Assembly: GCA_008694505.1 (NCBI GenBank)
Contig: VZDJ01000216.1
Location: 2,713,539-2,777,538 of the forward strand
Direction of reading: 5' to 3'
Source of the DNA: Cyanoderma ruficeps
Lineage: Eukaryota > Chordata > Aves > Passeriformes > Timaliidae
Length of the DNA: 64,000 nucleotides
The notes below the pieces were generated by a model. That model worked only from the letters and a program-made list of their open reading frames with translations. It did not search any database and had not been told where the DNA came from. Shown piece after piece: positions 36,174-48,100 of this stretch. The stretch's first letter is position 1, and each line of letters begins with the position of its first letter. Position numbers and translations under genes: made by a program.

Positions 36174-39100
36174 CTGGGGGGAGAAAACGGGAGTTAGGGG
36201 CTCCCAAAGCCCACTGGTGCACTCGGCTCGTTTTTCCATGGGGGATGCGATTTATTCTCCCAAAGTAACGCCCACCTCCCCAGCCTCCCGTTGGGTTTTG
36301 GCTGCTGTGAGGGCTGGGGGGTGCCTGCACTTACCTCTCCAGGCTGGGGGAGCCCCTTAAACCCCCAATTTCTCAGGAATGCTGAGGGCCAAGTGGGGAG
36401 CACAGAGCGACCATCGCTGGGTTTAAATAACCCAAACAAAGGGGGTTGCCTGTGCCCCCTCTGCCCAGCGAGAGGCCACATGCAGGTGCCCTGCGGGGCT
36501 GCAGGTCAGGCACAAAGGGATGTCCCCCTGGCCTGGGCAGTGAGGGGACCACCAGCAAGGGGTGACAACCCCGCGCCAACCCCCCGGGGGACAGCACACG
36601 GGGCGGGTGCAGCTCTGGGGGGTCTCATGGGGGTCTCACCTATTCCTCAATGTTAATGGGGCAGGAGTCCGGCACGGCGGCTGCGTGGCAGGAGAGACCA
36701 GAAGGCACATGGTGAAGGCGGGAGCGGCGGGGACACGGGGACACGGGGACATGCACACGAGCCAGCAAATGCAGTGACCGCGGGGGGGCCTGGGGGGTCT
36801 CGCTGCCTGCAAACGGGTCCGGGAGGGGGCACGGGGTGAGGGGTCCCCATGCGTGGAGCCTCCCGGGGTTTCGTGCCAAGGGGAACCGAGGGGTGGGACA
36901 TGCTTGTGGTGCGGGGGCAGCTGGGTCCCCGCATGCCTCCTCTCCGGCTGCAGGGTCCCAGTTCAGGCAGCACCCTTCAGCTGGGGCAGGGTGACGGCAG
37001 AGCTCAGCTCGTGGCTTGTGTCCCACCACCAAACCCATCAGAGGCTGCGTGGTGCCCTTAGGAAGGGGATGCACCCCTAAGGCAGCTTGGCTGCACCCTC
37101 CAGTGAGGTTAAGCCCTGTGCCCAGGGCAGCTCTGAGCCAGAGGGGCCGTGTGAGGCCATGCCAAGGCCAAGGGCTGAGGCTTTCTCAGAGGGGGAGCAA
37201 CAAGATCCTGCTGCCTGCTGATTTATGGGAGGTGACAGCTGCCATTTCGACTGGCTTTTCATGGCGAGCTCAGGCTGGAGAGCGAGGCACGTTAAGTCTG
37301 CAGATCCCGGAGGGAATGGATAATTAAACAGGACCACATGTACGTGCACACGGAAATCCCATTAAGAGCTTGATATTGCCTAAGTCACTGCAATGCTCCA
37401 GTGCAGAGAGCCAGCTCTGCTCAGTGCGCCCTTGTGAGGCTGCCAAGGAGCAGGGCTGGGGCAGCAGGACGTGGTCTGGGCCTGGAGCAGGGTGTCAGCC
37501 CTGTGCCCACCCACCTCCCACCCCTTGTGCTGCTGGAGGGCTCTCCCCTGCCGTCAGCAGCTGGCAGACCTGCCCTGGGCAGAGCAGCTCCCCATTCCCA
37601 TCCTGGTGAAACCCAACCAGCTCGCCGGGCCCACTGCTCACAGCTTGGAGCATCTGTGGCTTTAAATCAGCAGGATCCCTCAGGGCATTTCAGGTTTCCT
37701 ACAGCAGTTCCCCAGCCCCCCCCACCTCAGTGCCAGCCTTTCTGGCAGATGCCTTTCCCCTGTTTCTCTTTCCAAAGCTGTTTTTACCACCCTGCCCCCA
37801 GCAGAGGCTGTGGCCAGAGGATGCTCTGAACCCTGGGCACAGCCCCTGCAACCCACACTCTGCAGGATCCACACAAGGACATGGAGCTGTAGGTTTTAGT
37901 TAAACCCCATGTCTTAAAACCCCTGGGATGGAGACTTTTGCCTCCCCCCAGAGCTCTTTCCCACCAGACTGAAATCTGCAGAGATTTCAAAAGAAGCTTT
38001 GAGGAACCACGTCCTGTGCCTTCATCCATTACACAGAGGACAAAAACATCATTATCAAATGTCACCAGCTTGGAAACTGTCCTATATGTAGACTCTTGAG
38101 CACCACAGATCTCAAGAGCCAGGATGCTGCCATCCCTGCAATCAGTGAATGGGGTCGTCGTGAACTGGGTACAAGCCCTGAGAAATTTTATGAACGATAC
38201 AGCCAAAACAAAACCACAAAATATGGAACACCCGCAATTTGTCTCACCACGAGCCTAAAGGACTGTAATTTTAAAGACACAATACTGATCTTAACTCCTT
38301 ATGATACAGAAGCTGACTGTACCCTAGAGGGTTTAAGGGTGCCCAGCAGACCCTCCAAAAACTTCTCTAAAACCTATAAAATGAACTCCGAACATTTCAA
38401 GGTCAAATTGGTTGAACAACAAATATTGTTCAGTCCTAGTCCTTAAAGAGATGCAGACCAATGTTTCTGCTATCAGACCACAACATTCATCTTTTACAAG
38501 TACCTCCTCTACTGGGTGGTTTTCCTGGCTAAACCAGAGGCTGTTACCTTGCACATCTAACTGAGATATTGGGAACTGGAATAGGAGTATTGAACAATAT
38601 CAGCCTTGAAACTCTGACTGATCAATTGGGTGCAACCGCTAATAATTTGAACACTTAAGATCAGCCCTTAAAGTCTTCCTTATTCGCTCTTGGAAACACA
38701 CAGTGGTCAGCTTCAAATATCAAAAATATCCAAATGCTAATGACCAAGTGGCTGATGGTCTGGGAATTGCTCAAAGCAGTGTCTTCAGCACTCAGCTATA
38801 TTCCAGTCAGTTGTGGTTACACTCCACCAGTGCTGGGATTATCACTGAATGGGAAAAGGGACTTTTATTCATTGACATTTGAAAGGGCATTTCAATCCTG
38901 GCAATCTTTAATCAAATTTTCTTATGTCCCCATCATTAGTAAGGTCACAGCGTTTGTCTTAGCAAAACACAGTGCTTCTGTATATACCAAGCACCAAATC
39001 CTTGTGGTAGGAATGGGATTTGATCCATTGGAACGCTGAGCATGGGTTTTTAAGAACAATCACACACATGCATGGCAAACCACTGATGTAAATGGTTGTG

Positions 39101-42100
39101 TGATAAGAGAATGACCAGGGTTTATATGGGAAAGTAATATTTTGATAGCCTAAGGTGTGTGTTTGGACACAAAACTCTGTCTATCATTTCAAAATGTCTC
39201 CTGATAATGACCCCCAACCCATCCCAGTATCCGCAGCATAAGGGGGTGTGTGTCTAAGAACCCCTTGTGACAATTTAACAGTGGATGACACAAAGATATA
39301 GCTGTGTAACCACCTGAAACCTGTACAGCAGGATGTGACTTCAGCTACTCCCTACCAAAAACTGTGCACCAAAAGGTATGTTAGATATGTTATATGACAC
39401 CTTGTCTCCAACCCCTACTGGAATGGACATTACTCTGGTTAAAAAATGCTGGAACATCCTGATCTACACAAACTGGTACAACTCGAAAAGGAAAGTCAGA
39501 AATCAGTGATCACTGCCCATTATTATGTGGAAAAAATGCCTTGTGTCCTACAGCGAGAGAAAAGGGATAGAGAACGTTGTGTCTACTGTTCTCAGGGGAC
39601 CAGGGACAGCCCAAAGCCCCCACTCTGCAGCCCCTCTGCCCCTGGTCCCAGCACATGTGTGCTTTCCCCACAAATGCCAAGACTGGATCACCCTTCTCAT
39701 GCAGCACAGCTTGTGCCAAGGGCTGCAGCTGCCGGACACATGGCCAGGTGTGGTGGCCAAAGGATGGAGAGGGCATCCTTGGCTGGGCTCAGCCCAGGGA
39801 CCAGCTCCTGCACCCCAGCCCGGGCAGGGGACAAGGCCAGTGCACATCTCACAGCAGAGCAAGAACTTGACCCTGTGCCGGAGCCATCTGGGCTGCAAAG
39901 CTCTCCCTTCCTCATCCTCCCCCCGGCACAACCAAGAGGGATGCAGTCAGGGATGCCTTTGGCCGCTGCCACAGCCAAGGGATGCTTTGCTAGACCCTCC
40001 AGCAAAGCAGAGGTGCTGCTGGGACACCCCCAGCTCCCTCCCCAGCCCCCCCAGGCCAGCAGGACTCAGCCAGCTGCTGACAGAGGGTGATGGGGGGGAC
40101 ACAGGGCTTTTGTGGCAGGCACCTGTTCCTCCCCAAGAGCCGCAGCCGTGTTTCTCCAGCACAGAAACCACCAGGAACAGGTAAGGCAGCAGGAGAGGAG
40201 GCTTTCCCAAAGGAGTCAGGGAGAAGAAAGGATTTCCCCTCCCTCCAGTGGGTTTCACCCACCCTCTTGGCTCTCCAGCACATGCTGCTGGTCTGGGACC
40301 TGCCACAAAGTCCACGGAAAGGGCAAGGCAGAGGCAGAGTTGCTTTCAACTTGTCCACAAATGTATTGACAGAGACCCCATGAAGAGTGTTGTCTTGGCT
40401 TTTTGGCTCGTTTCCCCACACACAGGCTGAGGAAGCAGAGCCTGCAGGGCTGGGCAGGGTCCCCAGCCCACTGCCCCCTTTCCACACAGGGGCCAGGGGT
40501 GTTCAATACATTTGTCACCTTTGGGCAACTCTGGGCAGGGAAGGGGCACAAGCGTGGGTGGAGAGAACCGTGTTGGCACAGAGCGAACATGAACTTTCAC
40601 GCAGACGGAGGAGCCTGGGGGGAAGGAAGAAAAAAAAGGGATGGAGAGAGGCTGGGAGGAAACCAAAGTGGAAGGAGGGTGGGGGAGAAAGCATGAAGAA
40701 ATGGGAAAGATGGATGAATGTTGGGGCTCTGTAGAAAGAGGACTTGATGGACACACTCCATCTCCCTGGCCTTGGAGGAAGAGGACAAGGCAGGCAGCTC
40801 CTGCTGTGCAGCTGGGCTGCCTGTGGATCACATCCCAATGCAAAATATTGCTGTGCCCACTACAAGCCTGTAGCAGGCTACAGCTGTGCCACACAACCAC
40901 CTTCCTAAGGAGGACTGCTGCCTCCTGGGGTGCCAGCAGCCCCCTGGCCAAGGGACAGAGAATCCCTGCAAAGCAAGTCTGCAGCCCCCTGGGGACAGCC
41001 CAGTCTGGACAGGCCACCCTGACCTAGGGGTGGTGACATGTCTGATGCTCAGCCCCACTCAGGGACGGGTGAGGGGTGCAGTGAGGACAACCTGGCGGGG
41101 ATGTTAGCGGCCAATGATGGTGATGGGAGAGGAGGGATGGATGCAAAGGTCTGGGGAGATGCAGGGAAGAGCAGAACTGTCCCCCCCCACCCCAAGTTCA
41201 TGTTCAGCAGACGGCCACTCACCAGGTAAGCAGGCCTCAGAGCACAGTTTATTGTCCAGCGCTTTCACGTGTGCGATGCCCATGTCATTGTTATTGTCAC
41301 ACCTCAGACCGAGGAAAGCGCCTGTCCTCGGGCCTGGAAGGGAGTTAAGGCAGTTAACGCCGCGGCCGGGCTGGGGCTCGACGTCGCCTTTTTAGCACTG
41401 GGGGGATTTCTGGGGCTTTTCCTCTCGCCTCCCCAGCCTCTTTCAAAACAAACAAAAAAAAATGACACAGAAACGATGCATCTGGGTGGGAGCGGGTGAA
41501 GAGTGGACAATAACGCCTGGGCACGGCCCGAGCTGCTCCTTCCCTCGCGCCGGCCGCATCGGGGGGCAGCGGAACAGCGACGATGCGGCCACGGGCACGT
41601 GCATGAACCTGCCCAGGGTTCAGCCCAAACCTTCCCTCTGGCACAGCCGGGCTGTGGTGGCACCCATCACCTCCTGCAGGTGCCTCTCTGGCACCAGCGG
41701 TGCAGTGAGAGCTGCGAGGACGCCAGGAAGAGGCAGTAGCTGGATGCGTGGGGCAAAAGAAGCCGTAGCCAAGCTTTTGCAGGGGGGATGGAGGCTTTTG
41801 GGGATGAGAGAGGTCACTCTGCTTCTTAGCATTGCTCCTACAAGAGATCAGCCTCCAGGTTCTTACCTGCATCCATCAGATGCAGGTGACTAAACCTCAG
41901 GAGGGATGTTCCCAAATGTGCCAGTAACCCTGTGAAGAACAGGCGCAGGACTGTGTCCTAAGGAGAAAGGCCATCCTGCTCCCAGAGCTGTTGGGATGGC
42001 CATGGAAGTCCAGCACAGCCCCTCGTTGTTCCTGTTTGTTATACTTGACTCTCCCCATCAGCACGAGCCTCTCTGCAGGTCAGAGGCCATGATTTGGGGA

Positions 42101-45100
42101 TGGGTGTTCCATGGGTGTTCCTGCTTTCCAGCTTGGCTGAGCATCCGAGTCGGATGAGGAAATAGTTTTGTCGTATTTTTGCTAAAAAAGAGACTTGGAA
42201 ATGTGGGAGGAGGCACACTGTGGGCCTCCCTGTTGCCCAAAAGCAATCCAGGGCAGTTGGTGGCCAATGGCATGGAGGTGACCACCTCTTTCCTTGGCTG
42301 TCTGAGCTCAAGGGAGGAGGCGAGAGGAGCCCTCGATGTGTGTGTTGACTTGTGAAAGCACATTGAGGACAGGCCAAAGAAAGTGAGGAAAGCATCCCAG
42401 AGGGAACAGCTCTGCAGCCCCTTCCTATGGGAATCAGCCCAGACACTGATTTCTACAGGGGAGAGTTTCAGAGATTTGAGAAAAGACCTTGGCGAGGGAA
42501 AAAGCACAGAGAGAGAAGCCTCTTTGCCATTTGGCTCCTTGGAAAAACCATTGGATCCTGCACACCATCCGTGCTCCATGTCCCACACTGAGCTCTCTGG
42601 GGTCCCCGTGGCTGGCTGGCCCTCCCCACCCACTGGTGTTCAGCCTCTCCGTGGGTGCCCCCGCTGTGAGAGATGTTTCCCTGATTCCAGTGCCCACGGA
42701 GTCCCCCAGGGCTCTCCCTGATGGCAGCAGGGGAGCTGGGGACAGCACAGCACCCCCCACTCGTGGTGACAGTGAGCTGAAAGCGAGGGGACAACAACAA
42801 CCCGGGGCCTTTTACCGTCTTCCTGCGTGGGAGAGGCGTCCTCGTCCTCCAGCACATCGTTGCCCTGTGGCACAGGCGAGAGGCAGTGAGTGTTAGCCCA
42901 GGGCTGTGCCAGAGGCTGTTCCCAGGTCCCTTTGGGGGAACATCCCTGGCCCTGGGGACTCTGTGGATTCAGTGGGGCACAGCCCCACTGCCGTCCATCC
43001 CCAGGGCAGCCTGCAGGGACATGGATGTGTGGGCAACCCCTTCCCAGCCCAGCCCAGCCCTGGGGGAATGTGGTGCCAGCTGCCCAGCTTCCCCCTCCAT
43101 GGGCACAATTGGGATCCCCCCACGGTGCCAGGTGACACCACAGCTCCCAGATCCTCACGGGATAGTTGGGGTTACCTCGGCATCGCGCTCCTCGGCAGAA
43201 ATGCTGACAAAATTCAGATCCGGGGACTCCACAGGTGTTGACTGCAGGAGGAAGGTGGGAAAGATGGAAGGAAGAAAAGAAAACAAAGTCTAGTGCCTGT
43301 GGCTTTGGAGGAGGAGTTACATCCCACGGGGAAGCTCTCCAACCTGGGCTCCACCAACAACCCCCAGTCCCTACCTCTCCATCAGAGGCTGTGCCACTTG
43401 CGGCCGCAGGTGAGGGGAGCATGTCACCCTCCTCCTCCTCTTCCTCCTCCGTGCCAGGGGCAATGTAGGAGCCAGACATGGAGGAGATGGTGTCGGTGCT
43501 GAGCTGGGAGTGCTGGCTCTGGGAGGAGGCCATGGACATGACGGACTGAGCCAGGCTGCTGCTCACGGGCTCTGGGGGAGAGCAGGGGCTGAGGGGGCCG
43601 CTGGACCCCCCCACCCACTGGTGGGGGTCATGGCACAGCACCCACTAATGGAAGAGGGGCTAATGAGGAGGCGTGGGATGCCAAGGAAGGACTTGGCTGC
43701 ATGCCACAGAGAAGTGCTGGGTGCAAGGCTGCCAGCAGCAGGTCCCCAGGGCTCACAGCCCCCAGTTTCTGGGTCTACAGGGTGACAAGGCAGGCATGGT
43801 AAGTGCCCCCATGATCCCCATCTCCAGATCTACAGGTGGCAAAGCAGAGGTATGCCCTGGGGCTCCATCCAATGTCCATGGCAGGGTAAGAAGGGGCCAC
43901 ACCACCCTTCTCTGCATCCCCCCACAGTGTGACAGTCCTGAGATCACAATACCACTCTCCTGCCTTGCCAGCCCCTGTGAGCCCCTCGATGCTGTACCTT
44001 CTGGGGAAGAGATGGTGGAGGAGAGGGGTGTCCCAGTGCACGAGGACTGGTCAATGGCTCCTGATGATGACAGGGTGAGGTTTTCACTCTCTGGTGTTGC
44101 ACCACATTCCTGGAAGAGGAGCCCATGGGAAGGATGGGATGGGGGATATACAGCATGGATGGCCCATCTCCTCCAGGCATCCTTATGGATGAAGGAAGAG
44201 CCAGGAGGGGCAACCCCAGCCAGTCTCTCTGATCCCAAGCCTCCCCCAAACCTACTGCCTCTCCCAGTGCCTCCACTCCTTACCAGCACGTTTTGGACAG
44301 CACTCACCTCCTCATGCCGGGCTGGGGATCTCCTCCTGGACACCCTCAGCTCTGACTCAGTGCACGACTTCTCATCCTCCTCTTCGGGCAGGATAGAGGA
44401 GTTCTGCGAGATGGACCTGGCCAAAGGGGCAAAGCAGAGGGTTTCACCCCTGCCCACAGCCCCCAGACCCCCACGCCCACCCCAGTACTCACTTGGAGAT
44501 GCTCTTCTTCAGCTTGAGCCCCGGGGGGCCGCAGTCGGGCAGGCGCTCCAGGGGTGACAGGGCCCTCAGGGGGGGCAGGGGGCCCTCGCTGCCGTAGGAG
44601 GGCAGGGTCCCCACGCCCGGGGGGTCCCCCAGCGCCCGCAGGGGCAGCGCGGCCGGCGACGGCGTCAGCGGCCCGTTGAGGGCCTCCAGCAGCGACACCA
44701 CCTCGTAGCCCGGGGGGATGTTCTCCGAGGACTGGGGAGAGGAGGAGATGGAGTGAGGAGGATCCTCCCTGGGTCATTTTTGCTGATCCCCCTCACTCCC
44801 AGTGGGATCAAGATGCCCCAGGAAGAAGCTCAAACCTAGAGAATGGACACCCTGCCAAAAACCTTTTCTTTTTTTTTTTCTAATAATATCAACTTTGCGT
44901 TTTTTGCAAGACGAATTTTTAATAAATAAACAAACCCTGTTCTTCAGAGACACACGGATCCCCAAACCTCCTCATCCTGCTGGAAGAGGCCAGGGTCCCA
45001 CCTTCAGCCAGGCACTGACCGAGTGCTCCTCGGAGTCGGAGGTCTGCGAGGCAATGATGGGGTTGAAGCTGGTGGGCGACAGCGGGCCCAGCTTTTTCCT

Positions 45101-48100
45101 CATGGCTCGGATTTGAAGCAAGGCTCGGAAAGCTGCGGCAGCAGGGAAAAAAAGAGGAGGGGTGAAAACCGGGCATTGAAAGGAGACCTGTCAAAAAATG
45201 ACACCCCATTTCCCAAGAGGGGTGTGGAGTCCCTTGTGCCATTAAAGGAATTTCCAACTGCCTTGCCCTGGAAAAGCAAAGATTAAAGATACCCCAGGTG
45301 TAAAGAAGGCTTCTCCCCCATGACTCCTTGCAAACATTGTGCAGTCTTCTCTCTGGGTTTCACAAGTCCATCACCCACCCCATGGTATCCCCTTTCCCTG
45401 TTTCCCCACTGGCTGTGGGACCTGGTGTCCTGTTCCTCTCTTCCCTATGGCCACTTGCCCCCTGCCCTGCCCCCTGTACCACCTACGAACCTGAGACCCT
45501 ACAGAACTGAGAAAAACCACACGGTCTTTCCCTTTGGCTCCGGATTTCACCTTCAGCACATGGAATAAACACTTCTGGAAACCAATCTGGGGCTGGGAGC
45601 CTTCTGCCTCTCTGCTGAGCCAGCCTTGTAACGTGTGTGGATGTGTGAGCTTGAACTGCTGCCTGAATTCTTCTCAACCAGTTTCTCTACTGGAGAGGCT
45701 GACTGGGATCTGGAAAGGCCTTAGCTGCACTGACAAAGACCCACTGTTTCAGAGGGGCATCCCCAGTGGGGCTAGAGGGACTGCAGAGCTCGAGGGTGGG
45801 AGATGCCAGCCCATTCCTGGAGATGCCAGCCCGTTCCCAGAGATGCCAGCCCGTTCCCAGAGATGCCAGCCCATTCCCAGAGATGCCAGCCCGTTCCCAG
45901 AGATGCCAGCCCATTCCCAGAGATGCCAGCCCGTTCCTGGAGATGCCAAGCAGCCCACCCAAGCTGCCCCCTGGGCCTTACGCAGCCTGCAGATGGGGCA
46001 GTTGTTGGCCTGGTAGCGCAGGGTGTCTGCACAGGTGTTGCAGAGGCAGAGGTGGCGGCAGGGCAGGATCAGGGTGTCCCTGACGTCCGACAGGCAAACC
46101 ACGCACTCGGCGCTGTTGTCACTCACCTCGTCCTCGGCCACCTGCCCAAGGGACACGAGGGAACCGCTCGGCCTCGGGGGTCCCCAGCCCACGTGGCACC
46201 AGGGTGGGCGCACTAAAATACCAGCTGGGTGCTCAAAGAGAGTTCTGCCTGTGTCCATGGGCTGCCTGCTCTTGAAATGCCCCCCTGGGACCTCATTCCT
46301 CTCCTCCAGATGTGGCCAAAGGAAACAGAAACCCCAACTTTCACCCCAGTTTTTACATATTAGAGCAGAGCATAGGGCACATCCCATGCCTTGAGCCCCA
46401 TGCCCCCCATCTAAGCCATCACCCTCGCCCCAAGGGACCACAAAGGATGGGGGGGGAAAGCTCAATCCTTGAGTTTTCTGCCTCCAGCAGCTTTGATGCC
46501 AACACAAAGTGTCCCCAGCCATCCCCAGCTGCATGCTGTGCTGCAAACTCTTGCCCTGAGCATGTTTCAGTGGCCAGAGCTGTGCTAGGGGAAGGGAAGA
46601 AGGGATGAGGGAAGACCCCTGGGCTGCAGGCACACACCTTGGAGTCCTGTGTGTTGTACTTGTTCTCGATGCCGTAGATCTCCTGCAGGAGGTAGCTCAC
46701 ACCATCCACCTGCAATCCCATGGGGAAGGGGTGAGGGGCAGAGACACCTTGCCCAGAGCTCCCAGCCCCCTGCTTGGGCCAGCCCTCCTCCCCCCGACAT
46801 CCCGGGGTTCTCTTTGCATTGATAACCTCAAAACTGCACTCCCTGGGAGGCAGGGGCAAGGCTGGGAGAGGCTTGGGGCTTTTGGGGCTCCCCAAAACCC
46901 CTCAGTGCCTTCCCTGCAGGGTGTGCAGGGACACCTGCACCTCAGGGACATCCCAACACTCACCACTTGCTTCTGCTTGAGGGGCTTCACACAGAAGGTG
47001 CCATCACTGTGCTGGAGGGAGGAAAGAGCACATGGGTGGGCACCCCTGGGCTGCTGTGCCGGAGCACCCATCTACCCTGTGACTGCCACTGCTCCCTCCC
47101 TGCTCCCAACAAGCCCATTTTGCAGGAATTCTGGCTTTTCCTGACAGCCCAGCACCAGGTAGCTGTGGGAGGTCACACACATTGCAAAGGCAGAACTTGC
47201 TGGAGGAAGGAAGATGGAGTTGAGCACAAATGCCTTAGAAGTGTGTGCTTAAAATGAGGGAATAGTCCCAGGATTTGTGGAGCAGCCTGAAACATCCCCA
47301 GCCCAGCAGCACCATCCTGATTCCCAGGGGTTCTCCAGGCTCTTGTACCTGGTGGGTGATGGAGGTGGGAGGGGGAGGATGACCCCAGGTTGGCACTTAC
47401 CTTCTCAAAGGTGGCCAGCAGCACGTGGCAGTGCCCACTGTGCTCTGCAAGACACAAAGGCACACGCAGGGCTCAGGGGACAGGCAGGGGGACGGGCAGA
47501 GCCACGGCAGAAGTGAGGAAAAGCAAGAGGCTCTGCCCAGCTGGCATCACAGTGCCAGCAAACTGGGAAAGGCCATCCCAGCAAGGAACCCCCTCCTCAC
47601 CCTCTCCTTCATCCACCACTGCCTGCACCACCATGGGATAAACCTCACGGTCCAGGTCAAAGCCCAGCTGCAGAGAGACAGGGGAGGCTTGGTGAGATGG
47701 AGCAATGCTGAGGCTTCATCCCACCTCCCTCTCCACGGGATGATGTCGGGGCTGGGGGGACCCACCTCCTCCTCGCTCCACTCGGAGGGGTCGATGGTGT
47801 GGGAGGGCACACAGAACTGCTGGCACACCCCCCGCTTGTAGTGCACCGTCTCCGACTGCAGGCTGTTGTCCCTGGGGGTGTAGCTGTCCCGTGGAGAGAG
47901 GACAGGGTCAGGGCACCACGGGTGTCCCCACGCTCCTCCTGCTCTCCCCAGATCATGGAGATGCCAGGAAAATTGGAGGGAGAATGTGTGTGTGTGNGTG
48001 TGTCACCTCCCCTCCCAGATGCTTCTTGGGGCTGAGGTAAGAAGTTCTAAAAAGGGCTAAAATAACCCACAGGGTAAAGTAAACACAGGGCAGCCAACAC

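Noticed and set aside
42640..43641. A 333-codon minus-strand frame
   Set aside because: Only its first part (RNF157 exon 15, 43375-43571) is coding. The remainder is intron past the GTAGGG donor; exons 16 and 17 lie in that span but join by splicing.
43753..44457. A 234-codon minus-strand frame
   Set aside because: It merges RNF157 exons 13 and 14 with the intron between them. Splice sites at 44308 and 44109 and the family alignment separate them.
45749..46633. A long minus-strand frame through the RING exon into the 20-bp repeat
   Set aside because: Only 45982-46141 is real coding sequence. The rest is intron and minisatellite read through the splice donor GTAAGG.
47985..48002. A possible Z-DNA or promoter element
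   Set aside because: It is a short TG microsatellite deep in an intron; nothing else supports a regulatory role.
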